Assembly (NCBI GenBank): GCA_921293015.1
Contig: OV121087.1
Coordinates: forward strand, 35,633,235-35,697,234
Source: Phorcus lineatus
Lineage: Eukaryota > Mollusca > Gastropoda > Trochida > Trochidae
Reading direction: 5' to 3'
Length of the DNA: 64,000 nt
Shown here: positions 1 to 13,439 of the stretch, piece by piece
Layout of the letters: each line of letters starts with the position of its first letter
How positions within the stretch are numbered: position 1 is the first letter of the stretch
Translations under genes and position numbers: made by a program
The notes under the pieces: generated by a model
The model's input: the letters and a program-made list of their open reading frames with translations, nothing else
What the model was told of the DNA's origin: nothing
Databases searched by the model: none

Positions 1-2892
1 GCGACGAGTATTATAAATGAATGCGATGTTTAACATATACAGTTTATGAGCAAGAATAAGAGTAGTCAAAGTGAATAGATAACACTTTGAAAGGCCATAG
101 TTCTGTTACATAAGTTACCGTCCTTTGTTTTGCCCCCGAGAGTAATCGTATCACGGTTCTTATTTCTCATACGATGCCCTAAGACAAAACTCACTGTAAG
201 TAAATAATAGTCAATGGCATACTGGCATTTATCTTATACAAATGGGGACATCTTTGTATGAAAGTTTATTCAATTACATACTTTTGTCAAAATCATATAA
301 GTTACAGCTGCACACCGAAAGTTTGTTCACTTATCTGAGTATACTAGTGCAAATAGTTGGATATCTTTGAGGCATCATAGCATTGCGAGAAAGAAACGGA
401 TAAGGTTGAATTTCAATTCAAAAGTGAAGATCCATTGCACTTGAATGAACTCGTATATCGTAACCCACAGTTGTCCGTAGTAGTTTTGGCTGGTCATTGA
501 AGTGACCCGGGGTCAAATTTTCGAAAATACACATTTTCGTTTTTTTCTCTACAAATCCTGACAACAGCTTTGGAAATAGGTCATGTTTGTTCATTTGCAC
601 TAAGTGAACGTGTTTGTGCTGATTGTTTCCTCACTCATGAAATATCAATTATACTCAAGAAAACCAAATCAATAGACCATTATTTGTCTAAAGCCATTAA
701 CTTTCCTTGGCAAAATGACGTCATCACTACTATGACGTCATGCATTTTGTGCATTGCGTTAGTTCTAACGAAGGTGAAAATTCAGCCCGTGACACATTGT
801 TGTAAAACGACACTTTTAAAACGACTGTAAAAATACTAGAAATAAAAAACGCAAGTATGTGTAATTTCGGAAATCTTGAATGAACAAGGAAATTCTTTGC
901 CATTGCTTTTTGCCTTATTGTTTTCAATTCATTTCCACACTATATATCACACATGTTGATAGTTGTTTATTATTGCGTTGTATGTTTCTCTGGTTAAGTT
1001 TTGTATGTTTGGGGTACTTCATGTTGTTGTCAATAAAGTTTTGTAATTATTTATAGCAACAATTCAGGTTTTATTTACCTATATACCTTACTGCTTCTTG
1101 AAAGATTTATTATGCAACGTCAAGAGATATTGGTATTATGTTACAGCGCGTATCTGAAAAGGAAACATTCGTAACGTTGCGTGTATCAAATGTAAGGAGT
1201 TGAACATGTTTAAGTCGAATCGTAGGTAAATGTATTAAAATCAATTGTAATTGAAACCTATCCTTTGTTATTAAAAAGTCTAGATATTAAAATTTTCAAC
1301 AATGTTGATAATATAGCATTATGTTGAAATGTAACGTAAATGCCTTTTGAAGGTAGTTATCTGTGAAATAAACCTACTCTCATGCAAGATACAGCGACGA
1401 CCGTTACCGGAACTATCTTAACACAAACATGATAAAGTGTGACATCTTCCATTTCAAAATTATTGAGGACACCAATCTCTTTAAAAATAGATCAAACACA
1501 TCACTCATACTCCTCTTATCTAAGTTCTGATCTGTACTCGAGACTAAAAGACTAAAAAGCCTTCGGCAAGATTTGAAATTTTTAGCGGGATTCTGTTTGT
1601 TTTAATTCATTGAAGGTGAAGGGTCATAGAAAAGGTCATCTTTCATGACCCCCATGGAGCTGTACTCTGATCATAAACGCAGAATGCACGTGTGATAACT
1701 TCTATCTGGTTTGAATTTATTGTAGATGCACTTACTTCAAGACGAGTAAGCTTTAAGTTGTTGTTTTCTGTATGAATTTAGAAACATTAAAATCTGTCAA
1801 TTCAAAGAGAATACTATTGAATACGAAACCAACTAAACTGAAAAAAACGAGATAAAAATGTATACCAAAGTGAAACTATAATTAGATTAAATTAAAATAT
1901 AATTAAAGAACTTTAAGTTTTAAAAATACTTACTAACCACAAACTGAACATAACTGAACAAAGAGAGCCAGATACATATTAACTGTGTAATGTTTATTAT
2001 CAGTTGTTCCTTTAAAAAAAGATTTCATGGATGCTTTCGTGACGTTGGTAGTTAAGGAAATGTACAATTACTTGATTGATTTGTAATTATGCTTTGCAGT
2101 GACGCAAAGAAACCGAACGAACATATCTACTTCCGTGTGACCCAATTTTTTTCTGTCAACCGGTTTTCCGAGCTTAACCGTTACTGCGTTTATCATTGCA
2201 TAAGGAGGGCCGCTGTCCAAAACAAGCAAAGTCTATAACTCTATTTGTACTTCTAGCAGTTGGTGCAAAGACTCGTTGAAATACCTCGATGAGCGACAAC
2301 AAAATTCCGACCGAAACTAGTAAAGTGTTATCACTATGACATCGCAACTTTTCTCAAGGAAGTATTATCAACTAAAGTGAAAAGGTGAACTAATCTTTAC
2401 AAAATATTTATATAACATTTTTTGCAGACCTAGTCTAAAATATTGCCTTATTAGTTGATCCTTATGTCTCATACGAAACAATACGAGTATTTGTATCACA
2501 ATTGAATTGTAAATATTAGAAAAAAATACGGTGAACACGTTGAAATATTCATGGTAAACAATAAACTACACACACCTTGTATACCAAAGGCATGTAAAGA
2601 GATTATTATCCGAGCGGTCTCTGATAGTGTTCCGTATTGCACAAGCAATCGACTTGATTGACAGGTGTCATTCAGTGGCAGCCACGTCATCAATACACCT
2701 GAAGGTATAAATAGACGGGACAGGTGAGACGACAGGTACATTGTATCTATTTCCTTGTTCCAGGGCCAGCTATCTCATAAATACTGGAGTACGTCACGAG
2801 GACAATGCACGGGGAGGATGTAACGCTGTGGTGACGACAGGCTCTAAACAACAATCATCATTCAACAGCTTTCCCCCTTCAGAGTTATTTTC
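1..2892. other. AT-rich intergenic DNA, no gene recognised
   Basis: I see no convincing exon here; all open frames are under 100 codons and lack recognisable motifs. Two perfect TGACGTCA octamers lie at 716-723 and 733-740. An AATAAA at 1032-1037, followed by a T-rich stretch, resembles the 3' end of a forward-strand transcript, but no coding sequence upstream supports one. Confidence 0.5.
2706..2713 (+). promoter_or_regulatory. TATA-box-like TATAAATA, speculative promoter
   Basis: TATAAATA stands in a locally GC-richer stretch, with an ACGTCA half-CRE about 20 bases upstream. A 94-codon frame of no recognised identity starts about 30 bases downstream at 2741. In AT-rich DNA this motif arises often by chance, so this is a weak call based on position only. 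Confidence 0.15.
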
Positions 2893-3360
2893 TAAGAATG
2901 TTTATGACGTATGTAGAAACCCATCAAGACTTAAATTCGCATTGGATCGAATTGAATATTTATATTTGTTTGCTATGAATGTTTATGACGTCACTATCAT
3001 TGAAATCGTCTTGATAAAGAATTAAATCAAAATTTAATTTCCTTCTCGAAAGACTTTTTTTGATAATTGTTATGACGTCACGATCAACACTTAACATAAA
3101 ATGGTCTTCATGAAAAATAATTGTGCACATTTTTTCAAGACATTTGTTTACTAAGAAAGCGTATGACGTCACTGTCAGTACTAAACATTACTTTTTAAAA
3201 GTTAAAGTTTTCTTCTCGATACATTTGTTTTTATTGAGAATGTTTATGACTTTACAATCAAAACAGCACATAAAATGTTTATAAACACAACAATAAACAT
3301 TTATGTTTTGTTTAACTTTTCTTCGATAAAGTTGGTAAATTAACTTTTTATGACATCTCT
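2893..3360 (+). repeat. Degenerate ~81-104 bp tandem repeat carrying CRE octamers
   Basis: Six diverged units each contain a (T)TTATGAC core starting at 2905, 2986, 3073, 3164, 3247 and 3351. Three of the six keep the perfect palindrome TGACGTCA (2986-2993, 3073-3080, 3164-3171). Between cores the units share a TTCTTCTCGA-like block and a TTTGTTTA-like block, so this is a true repeat and not isolated motif hits. TGACGTCA is the known CREB/ATF binding octamer; whether it is used here is unknown. Confidence 0.6.
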
Positions 3361-4626
3361 TTAAGTAATTTAGATAAAATAATTATCTTAATCTAACAAT
3401 TCATGCTACATGCATATATTTGTATATTAAATACTTTTTAATGAAGCATATTGTGACAACGTCACTCTTTTCAGCAAAGCACTGTCGGTTATCGAAAACT
3501 GTAGATATACAACATTATAAACACTGTATACTAGTTGATATTTATATATCTATCAATATATGGAACAGCTAGTTAGAGGTAGTGACCCAAAAATCTCGTA
3601 GATATAAAATATGTACAGCTAATGAACATCTATATGTAGTAATAACGGCCCGCAGAAAGAATAACTGCAACGTTGCAATAATCCTCGTGAACTATGTTAT
3701 GGGCAATAATCACATTTAGCATATATTCTGATGAGCAAAAATGGTTGATGCAAAAGGATTGCTTTTACATTATATACAAAATCTGCCAAATGACAAATAT
3801 CAATCTATCCGATCTTATTGAAGATTATTACTTGCCCGTGTAAGAAACTGCAGTGTAATATTTATACGGCGATATTAAACTAGTGTAATACCGCTGCACG
3901 TATGACGTCATAATATTGTGTTGTTGTGGCGTCACAATGTTGGCACCGCCCTCACGCGGAAATGTTTCGTTCAGTTTCGGCAATCATGCTTGTTTACTGA
4001 GGTTAAGTAATAAACAGAATACTAAACTTCCCTCAATTTAATACTATTTTTTTTTTATTAAACTCGTAATTGATATGGTATCATACTTGCTTTCGCTCGT
4101 TTTATATACTTCATCATTAACTCGTTTAATAATAATGGTATTAATTGAGGGTCGTTTAGTATCCTCTATATATTCCATACTTTGTTCTCAGTATGTTCAT
4201 TATATTCCATTTTGTGCACACCCGACACTTACCGATTTTGATCTCCCCTATTGCCTTCATCGTCTTTTTCATCATTGATTGATTGCAAGTCAATTGTTAA
4301 AAATAATAAGTATTTATCTGCTTCGACAGAAAGCTGAAGGGAGCGCCAATGTCCCGAAATGCCTATGAATAAATAATTCGAGTGCGAAAATGCTTGCTAC
4401 TGTGCCTCTAAAGAAATTCAAGAAAATAATATTAATACACTATTTACGGCATTATCTTAATAATCTAAATTAAGTTACTGAGAACTTGATTTACAGCAAG
4501 TTTGTAACACTATACAGTGAAAATTCTTAGTAAATAGTCCCAATTACTATTATTTAACATACTATAGGTTACAATGCTGAAAACGTTATTTGTTTGTTAT
4601 AAATGGATCAGAAGATTGTTACTTAT
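3361..4626. other. AT-rich intergenic DNA
   Basis: No gene is recognised. A perfect TGACGTCA lies at 3903-3910 in a short GC-richer island (about 3890-3970) that also has a GGCGTCA variant. The rest is AT-rich and non-repetitive by eye. Confidence 0.5.
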
Positions 4627-4850
4627 GCCTGATGTAGCCCAGTTTGTAAAGCATTCTCTCCTGACCAAAAGGTCGGGGTTCGATTCCTGACCGCGTCATA
4701 CCAAAAGTCGTGAAAACATGGGACAAATTGCTTCCTTGATTATGCTCAGCAATATAAGGATAGAACATTGCTTGGACTGCACTGCACTGCCAGGAACTAG
4801 GTGTAGAAAACGAATTTTCGACATTTCTTTGTAACTTGGACAATTAAGAG
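4627..4850 (+). mobile_element. tRNA-derived SINE
   Basis: The head has an A-box-like TAGCCCAGTTTGTAAAGC near 4634. About 45 bases on is a near-perfect B box, GGTTCGATTCC (about 4678), the internal promoter of RNA polymerase III genes. The rest does not fold as a complete tRNA and runs into an unrelated body, as expected for a tRNA-derived SINE. The 3' limit near 4850 is approximate. It could also be a decayed tRNA pseudogene. Confidence 0.6.
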
Positions 4851-5633
4851 TTATGATTATTGTTAGAATTTAATTTTCTGACCTCTTATGTAACAAATAC
4901 CATTAAATGATCACATATGTGAGCTGTGGTACTAGATAGATTTAAAGGCCTATCAAAACGAGTTGTTGAGAATTTAGTAATCTGTCCGTTATCATTTTAC
5001 AAAAAATAGTAGTAAGTACATAAAAATCAGAGTGGGATTAAGAAGGGCGATTCCGTTACCATAGCATCATTCCATCAAAGTTTTGTGACGTCATCTAATT
5101 CATGATGTCAAAGCTCATCGATGTAAAACCAATATGAGGTCATGCATCACGTACATTACGTACGAGTTGGCGTGGCAATTCCTTGCCGACGTCCTTTGTA
5201 AAAGTGACATGCCCTCACCAATTAATGTTTATTTTGAAGCAAGATATGAATTTAAAAAATACTTTTCAACTCATGATGGTTGATATTCTACATATTTTCT
5301 TTTAAAATAAACATGGTTTCACAGTCTGATAGCTTATAGTCGTACATGCAATGTTTAGGTATCACAAAGCATTTTATTTCAAATACCACATCCCTTGGCG
5401 ATGTTGAGTAAGCAGTTTCGACTCTGAGTCACCAATGTCTCTAAACAGTTACGTCTTAGGTTACAATTAATCCTTTTGACATTTCATTGGTTCAGAACAC
5501 TTTCATCTTTCGATAACCTTTTGTTTGCGACACATTTCGTTACTAAGGTTTCTAATGACGTACATCAAACTATTATCCCCATATAATGTCTTAACTAAAT
5601 GACAAATGTTATGGATAGCAACTTCTTCTTTAT
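4851..5633. other. Intergenic DNA
   Basis: No gene or clear repeat is seen. One perfect TGACGTCA is present at 5086-5093. Confidence 0.5.
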
Positions 5634-6320
5634 CATACCCCCGCTTTACAGCCCGTCAGTCCGTCTGTCCGTCCGTCCGTCACGAATCTTTGTCCGGAGC
5701 ATATCTCCTAAATTATACATGCTAGCTTCACCAAACTTAATACACTTATCAACCATGATCCCTAGATGTGCCTTTTGAGGGTTGGACCAACAAATCATTT
5801 TAATTTTTTTCGGTTTCCATGGAAACATGACTAAAACAGTGACAAAGTCCTTTGTACGGAGAATATCTTCATAACTATACATGCTATCTTTACCAAACTT
5901 CATACACTTATCAACCATGATCCCTAGATGTGCCTTTTGAGGGTTGGATCAACAAAAGATTTTAATTTTTTTCGGTTTCCATGGAAACATGACTAAAACA
6001 GTGAATTTATGACTAAGTCCTTAGTATATCTTCTAAACCGTACATGCTATCTTCACCAAACTTCATACACTTATCAACCATGATCCACTGGTGCGCCTTT
6101 TGAGGGTAAGGCCAAAAAATTAATTTTTTTTTGCGGTTTACATGGAAATGTTACTAAAACAATGACTATCTGACAAAGTGCTTTTTCCTGAGCATATCTC
6201 CTAAACTATACATGCTAGCTTCAACAAACCAAATACACTTATCAACCATGATCCCTAAGTGAGCTTTTTGAGGGTTAGACCAACGAAGAAAGCCAGACTA
6301 TAGTTTGAAGCGGGGGTATG
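5634..6320. mobile_element. Non-autonomous TIR element with four internal tandem repeats
   Basis: The ends are a perfect 13-bp inverted repeat: CATACCCCCGCTT at 5634-5646 and its complement at 6308-6320. Just inside the left end is a short CCGT-type microsatellite. The interior is four tandem copies of a 162-168 bp unit, anchored by ATCAACCATGATC at 5748, 5910, 6073 and 6241. The units share TTTTGAGGGTT and CGGTTTCCATGGAAACATG blocks. No coding capacity is visible, so it would need enzymes in trans. The internal wording resembles widely dispersed molluscan repeats, from general familiarity and not a search. Confidence 0.65.
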
Positions 6321-6595
6321 TGAGCTGTGCTCACTTCTTTACTTGTTTGTTCACCTGACGAAAGGGAAACTATACTACAGAAGCTTTGTGGTATACAATT
6401 CAGATGAAGTGGTATCCATGATATTTTAACACAAAAACTTCTTAATGCGTCTCAGGAATGTATCATGATAAATTATCTTAAAGGCACTATAGCACGTATT
6501 TTCGTGCTTAGACACAAATATATTGATTGTTGAAAACGACTGAACTGCACTGCAAAAATGGCTTTTTTATTTTCAGGGATAAATATCCAAAGGGA
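6321..6595. other. Intergenic DNA flanking the TIR element
   Basis: Nothing recognised. The stretch leads into the G homopolymer. Confidence 0.4.
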
Positions 6596-6610
6596 GGGGG
6601 GGGGGGGGGG
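6596..6610 (+). repeat. G15 homopolymer
   Basis: Fifteen consecutive G residues, followed by a CCCTCCCCCTCCCC-like pyrimidine run about 20 bases later. The two could pair or form a G-quadruplex. Tract length is prone to sequencing error. Confidence 0.8.
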
Positions 6611-9600
6611 TAGAATTCCTATTCCCTCCCCCTCCCCGCAAATGCTACATTCATCTGTTAAACTACTATAACTACTAGTATAAGTCCGTGACTTACAAAT
6701 AAACATTCATTCATTCATTCAAAGTATAAGTAATAACACTATACAGACACATCCGTAAGTGCATTTCAATGCGTGTGCATTCATCGTATTAATTGCTTTA
6801 ACAATGCCACTAGAGACATGCAATAAAGCCATTTTGGAACTGCCGAACATGACGTCATTACTGCTGGCGATTATCGATCGAACAAGTTTTGTCGGGGACC
6901 CAAGGGGCGTGGCTTTAAGTTCGAGGACATTTCACCGACGTAAGCAGGAGTTATTTTCGTCTGAAATATCACATATCTCACATAATGACATAGATTGACG
7001 CAAAACTTCTTTTCAATTTACCATTCCTCTTCCACATTGGTTGATTGTTTGAAGAAACTAAATGCCGAGTCATAAAATAAACGGTCATAATTATGAAGGC
7101 ATGGAAATAAAACCGGGTAATCTGATATATTTCCAACCCTGGAAATTGACATGCTGATGTATGTACATGTATGTATCTATGCATCTTCTGTTCGGGTTGT
7201 GAGTCATGGCTTCCTTTAGAATGTCGTGATGAGAGTTTTAGAACTCAATTTGACTTCTTAAATAACATGTAAATAACAAGAGGTTTTAACTCAGTTTAAA
7301 AATTCGAACGATGTCTTAACATTTACTTATTTCCAGTGATTTATCCGTCATGAAATGAAAAAATCAGGAATATAAAAATAAGTGATTGACGGCATTCATT
7401 CGCCTGAATAATCAGCATGCTATGAAGAATAAACGCTTTGATTACATCAGACATGAGACAGTGCAGGCAATACTCAATTTGCAGTCCTAAATTACCAAAA
7501 CTTACCCATGACAATAACAAACTGAAACATTCGACTCAGTTCAACATTGAATTAATAATTTTGATTTGTAGTTTCTTTATCTTGAAATGTAATGCAATTT
7601 CATAACACATTTTTCTTTTTTTAGTTTTTTGATAAATTTTATCTGATTATCACCTGTGTTTCTCAAGTATGTATGTAAATTACTTATCTTCAATAATGTT
7701 ACCAACTGAGTGCAAATATCATATCATTACATCCAATTTCCAAATGTTTCATTTTATTCAATTTTGCAACACAAACATAAAAATTCAACCTCAAATTCTT
7801 ATTCTACGAATCCTATGAATTGCACATACTAAAATAATGCGACGTAACAAAATGTATTTATCTCTATAACAATCAATACAATAAATACATGTGGTAATAT
7901 AGTAATCAAGATATAATACTTAATACTTGTATATGCTCTGCTAACATATCGATATCGTGTTAAAACCCAAGATGTCTTATTTACCAAGTATATTTCAAGA
8001 TGTACAAATTCAGTTAATAAAACAAAACGTCTATATATTCTCAAATGAATAGTCTATTTTACGCTATGCATATTTACATTCATCAAAACAAAACCCCAGA
8101 TACATACATAATCAACTAAACAGAAAAGCTCATGATGTACATATTAAATCAATAGAAAAATGAAATGAACAAAGCAATGAAAAATACATGTACTCATATA
8201 CATTCTCAACTTTGACGATGTAGATATATACATGATTTAACAAAATACCTATATTTAGTCTTCAACAACTCATGTCAATCTTCTTATTTCATTTTCATTG
8301 TGGCGTTTTTGAAGCGTGAATACTAACATCTTGAACCAAAACAAATATAATATCATTAATTTTTTTTCGATTTATGTTCGATTTCCTTTCTTTTATTAAG
8401 ACAAAAACTCAGTTAACGTAAAATTTATATTCTTTTATTCATTTTGATTTCTTTTCTTTCCCATAAAATACGTTTTTAATATTTCTTAAGCTTTCCTTTT
8501 GTACGTGATATCAACTTTAATCCTTACAAACAACTGAAATATTAATTTCTAAAATCATAAATAGATTTGATTTGCAGCGATTCAGCAAGATATTCACTTT
8601 CTTATCATCGAGAAAGTAAGAATACCTTCATTTCAAAGAAAATACATTTCTTTAAAATGATATTTTACATGTATCTTTTGTTTTTCGAACTGTTTTGCAT
8701 TTAATAGTCTTGTTTATTTCTGTAAGAGAATAAACACTTGAAATAAGACCCCCTCACTTCTTTCTTCGATACAGGCATGTTATCAACCAATGAAGGAACG
8801 GAAAACACGAGAGCTTATTTGTTTAAATTTAAAGCTAGCACAGGTAAAATCGTCATAAATAACAGGTCTATTTCATAAAAAAAAGTTTATGAGGGTTCAT
8901 TAAATTACATTTTGCGACGTTTCCATTTTAACATGGAGAAAAATATCAAATTTACTTAAATTAATCATAAACTGTGGTCTCTTTTCATTCACGTAGTTAG
9001 CATTCATACTGCAATTGTTGATGCTGCCAATATTAGCCATTATTGCTGCTTGATGCTACTTAATGTTCAAAATTGATCATGCATAAATATATTCAAATTA
9101 CGACTCTGATTATGACTGTATCGCCAGTACTTATAATCTCGTAAACTAAAAAAGGATGTAAAGTTTTACACAATAAAAAGTGGAATACCTGTGTAATCTA
9201 CAGTTTCAGGATGCAAAAACTGGAAATTTCTCATGCCATATTTACTTCTGATAGTCAAATTACGAATTTTTTCTCGTTAGCTATATTTATGGAATGCTGT
9301 AATGGAAATGAAATACATTTTGTTTGACAATGCATCGAATGATTATTATATCACATTTTAATCAAGAATGTTGAAGTTTTGAAAGACTTTGGGAAAAAAA
9401 AAAAAAAAAAAATGTAAATGATAAGTAGTTGTGAAGTTACAAAATTACGCTTTTTAGATTTCAGATAAAATTCCTTAATCAATTATCAAATTATTTATTG
9501 TGGTTTATTTCGACGTATAATGATAAGTTAAAGAGAACTTTCGTTTCCATTACAGAAAACTGTAGTTTGATATATTGGATTAAGACTTTTATTCTGATCT

Positions 9601-11262
9601 CTGATTTTCTCAGTTAAGAAGGACCTGATGAATATGTCAATATGCACGTTATTAAAAGAAATAAAGGGATTTTTTGAGCGACTTTACAATTGGTATGGAC
9701 ACTCTTAAGGGCAATATTTTAATTAAAGGCTGAAACAATGGCTGCTTTAAATTGGGCAGATTTTATTTTTGAAACATTTTTTGGTAAAAATCTTTATCAA
9801 TATTAAAAAAAAAACCTGAAAGTGTTGTGGACGACAGAAGTAAGGGGTTTAGATTGGTCATTTACATGACTTCTCCTTGTCAACTTCGTCTGCATATATT
9901 CAATCGATATATTATGATCTGATACTCATAACTGTATAATGCTTTTAAAAATTTGCTATACCTACTGTGAATATTAAACATTTCAATACCTTTTTTTAAC
10001 ACAAATGTAAGAACCTTTTGCTTTACCTAAGAGCTGAAATTTAAAAATCCTACTTACAATGACAAATGACAATACCTGTTTTTTTAGGATATATAGCAAG
10101 ATTCTCGATTGAATTGGATATCAAAATTTGCTTTGAAATCAATTAAAAAGCCTGTTAAAACTAATAGCCAAAGATGGTTTCCTAACATGCCGTCGAACAC
10201 GTTGATAAAATATCTCGAATTAAAACGATAAAAATACCAATTGAATCGCAGCAATATTTCTTGCATCGTTAAGTTATTTCTAGACAGTTGTGAAGCATAA
10301 TGAAAATTAATTTCTTGAATTCCTATCATCAACATGTTACACAAAATAGAATGTTTTACTTTGATAACTGAAAACTGGTTTGAACTTTGGCGATTGTTAT
10401 ACAATACATTGTATGTTTCTACAGAGAGCGGATCCATGTTATATTTTAAGTGGCCTTTATTCTGTTTCCATAACAACGTTCAGAAGAGTAAGAATAATTT
10501 GTGACGTAGAATATGCTTGATACTGGAACCAAAAGTCTTCGAGACCATCCATATATGGGCATAACGAGTCTCCTCTTGGAACCACGCGTCATGTCTCCTT
10601 ACAGGTACGTTCTGTCTGGTTTATCATGCCAAACTCTAAAGGTTACATCTAACTTCCACATAAGTACGATCATAACGAAGTCGAGAACACAATGTAATGT
10701 AATATCATCGGTGCTGATTTGGGGCAGTACCCGTAGATACATTCAACAATGCAATACCTGCATCAAAGTTCCATTCTAACGTTATCAGTACTGTATCGAC
10801 GCGTATGTGTTAATCGTTTGCTGTGTAAATGGCATATATCAGAATTAGTTTAATGTAGTGAAGACTTCTGTCATGTTAGTAAGATTTATTCTTTGAGTAA
10901 ATGTTCATTTCAAATTGCTATATCTTACCAAAAAGGTTCAATAACCAAACAAATCGTTTTAGTTGACAGCACTCTGGTACAATATACTATTGACAGATGT
11001 CGAAGAATACTTTCTGAAAGCAGTATATGGATATAGATTAAAATCGACGACAAGCTGTAAAGTGATTAGTAAGGTCTAAATGTTGAATGCCTGGAGACAA
11101 GACCACGCTATAAGAACTGTGTGGCATCCGAAATTAATACAATTTGTAAAACCATATGGATATGAATAAATATGAAAGACAATGCTGCAGAATGCGTTGG
11201 AGTGTGGGGATGGAAGATTCTTTGTATGCAAGACATGGAGCTCCGTAAAAAATATGTATATG
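6611..11262. other. Long AT-rich gene desert
   Basis: No exon, SINE or sizeable tandem repeat was recognised over about 4.6 kb. A TGACGTCA lies at 6850-6857 and a poly(A) run of about 18 at 9394-9411. The longest open frame is the 130-codon one listed separately. Confidence 0.45.
10084..10476 (-). CDS. Hypothetical 130-codon open frame, probably not a gene
   Basis: This is the longest open frame of ordinary composition in the first 40 kb. It begins MLWKQNKGHLKYNMDPLSVE. I see no domain, signal peptide, membrane segment or splice context. Base composition matches the AT-rich surroundings, and a frame of this length can occur by chance in 64 kb. I recognise no family and list it only for completeness. 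Confidence 0.1.
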   Translation of the reverse strand: MLWKQNKGHLKYNMDPLSVETYNVLYNNRQSSNQFSVIKVKHSILCNMLMIGIQEINFHYASQLSRNNLTMQEILLRFNWYFYRFNSRYFINVFDGMLGNHLWLLVLTGFLIDFKANFDIQFNRESCYIS

Positions 11263-11402
11263 CCTCTCTCTGTCTCTGTCTCTCTCCCTTTCTGTGTCTG
11301 TGTCTGTCTCTTTCTGTCCTTCCGTTTGTCTCTCTCTGTGTGTTGTCTGTCTGTCTGTCTCTGCATCTCTCTTTCGCTCTCTGTCTCTTTCTCTCTCTGT
11401 GA
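11263..11402 (+). repeat. CT-rich microsatellite
   Basis: An imperfect run of CTCT, CTGT and TGTCTGTC motifs about 140 bp long. It leaves several frames open (poly Ser/Leu/Cys), which are artefacts of composition. Confidence 0.85.
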
Positions 11403-11999
11403 GTTATCTAATGATGCGAAATGCTTGTTAAATGTGTGTATTTATTGTTGCTAGTATTATCCATACCTGTATGTAATAGGAGTCTTTACTACAGTTTATA
11501 TCCTCATTCAAGCTTAGTTGTTATTGATACACTGTCAATGAAACACAAGTCAAAGAAATTAAGAAAGGCGTATAATTATTTTCAAAATATTACATGGACT
11601 AAATTTTTGTCTGCTAAGTCATTTCTTGTCATATCCAAAAATCTAGGTTACCTAAAGTTAGATAAATGTTTCCTATCAGATTGACTGACTTGTCTTTTTT
11701 AACACTCAAAGTTATCTTTTACATGGAAAAATAAGACCAAAAAACACAAGAGACATTGGCTTATCTATTTACACATATAAATCATGGAAAGTACACAAAC
11801 AAGTATAAAAGAATAAAAAACTTATATATGAAATTCACTTATTTCATTCCTACCACAACCCCCAAATCCCCACTCTCTACCACGCGCTTACAGAAATACA
11901 GAAATGATCATTTTGCCTCAATTACTCCGACTCACCTCTCCGAACTAGCGCCAGGTCAAGACTCAGAGGCACGGGTCATAAATGTGGATATGGATTATG
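11403..11999. other. Intergenic DNA
   Basis: Two overlapping open frames of 85-87 codons are present without recognisable features. Nothing else is seen. Confidence 0.4.
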
Positions 12000-12310
12000 G
12001 ATTTTATAAATAAAATAAACAAGACAAAGCTAACAAATTGAAAAGTTACTTAAAAAGTTGAAGGTAACAACGTGATAGTAAGTTAGTTAACAAGACAAAG
12101 TTAACAAATTGCCACTTAGTTAACAAGACAAAGTTAACAAATTGCCACTTAGTTAACAAGACAAAGCTAACTTATTAATGATAAATTTGTTACCTACTCA
12201 AAACTATCAAATTGTTAAAAAGTTAGCTAACAAGTCAAAGCTAACAAATTGATTAAAAGTTAGTTAACAAGTCAAAGCTAACAAATATTTAATAAGTGAA
12301 TAAACAAGAC
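12000..12310 (+). repeat. 33-bp tandem repeat with GTTAACAAGACAAAG core
   Basis: GTTAACAAGACAAAG recurs at 12086, 12119 and 12152 (33-bp period). More diverged relatives flank it on both sides, such as TAACAAGTCAAAGCTAAC near 12230 and 12262. Each unit contains a partly palindromic GTTAAC. Confidence 0.75.
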
Positions 12311-13343
12311 TAAATAAATTTATATCAATAGATGATTAGTCATTAAAAAAGACCAATATTTTCAAGACGATTGTAAGTAAGTTACTAATTTAAAAAATAC
12401 AACTGTCCTTAGCAACTAGTCTACCTACTGACCTACCTACTGGTGTACAGAAATAGCAGCTACTGTAGACATCGTTTCCGGTGCTTAATCGTTAAGAGAT
12501 TTTGAGGATCAAAGTAATGAGTTTACTGAACAGAGATGACACTGATAGAGCCACAATACAGAAAAATAGTTTTTTTTGGTGAAGATTATACTTTTTTCGA
12601 AATGTTTATTCGTGAAAATCATTAGACTAATAATGCACTTCCTCTTCGAAGCATTGAAGATTGATATGTGAATATTATAAGGATAATCATACACTTCCTC
12701 TATGAAATACAAAAGGTTTCTGAAGGAGTGATACCAGTTATTATCTACCCACTTTGTCCATCTCCTGATACATCAGTGTGATTAAGTCCGCAGTGCCCTG
12801 ATATCAATCGGGCGAAATGCCTCGCTATATCAAGCAATGCAATGACCTGCGTCCAGCATTAGCGACACTACCCGGATGACAGGACTGTTTAGTTCATAAC
12901 GACATTACGTTGACTGATAAAATTATATGCTAGACATGATTAACAACCGTCAACAGAGTAGCCAAGTTGATGTCATGATATCGTGGATACAAATATGTAG
13001 ATACGCTGTAGCTTTAAGGTACTTTGTGAAAAAATCTCAGGAGCATCCTCGGACATCCAGGACTAAACGTTCCGAGACTCTTCACTATATCACCCCTGGG
13101 AGTATTCGTCACACTGCTACGATTATTGGCCAACAGTCTCTCAAAAGACATCACACAGCATGCATAGAACAAGGTAGCCTGCATTTCCACAACCTGCTAA
13201 ATAAGCATATATGCAGGCCCGTAGCTCTCATGTATCAGATACTGAGTTGTCAAGCATTCCCCTTTGTCAGCTAATGTGATAAATATTACAGACATACACA
13301 TGTATATTCCTATCTATGCTTAGTTTTCATAAAGTAACACTCC
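12311..13343. other. Intergenic DNA
   Basis: No recognised gene. An open frame of 115 codons at 12927-13274 on the plus strand has no identifiable motif and is not called. Confidence 0.4.
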
Positions 13344-13439
13344 ATGAGTTTTATGACATCCTATTTGGCTTTCATACTGCCAAAATACTATAAATTTTGG
13401 TATGAAAATAATACCAAATAAATAAGCCAAATAACTCAT
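13344..13439. repeat. Imperfect 96-bp palindrome (fold-back)
   Basis: The ends ATGAGTT (13344) and AACTCAT (13433) pair, then TATTTGGCT with AGCCAAATA, then TTTCATAC..CCAAAAT with ATTTTGGTATGAAA around a short AT loop. Nearly the whole segment is self-complementary with small bulges. It is compatible with a tiny fold-back element or an extruded cruciform. Confidence 0.55.

Noticed and set aside
4627..4710. Functional tRNA gene
   Set aside because: Only A- and B-box-like parts match; no full cloverleaf or anticodon arm, and a SINE-like body follows.
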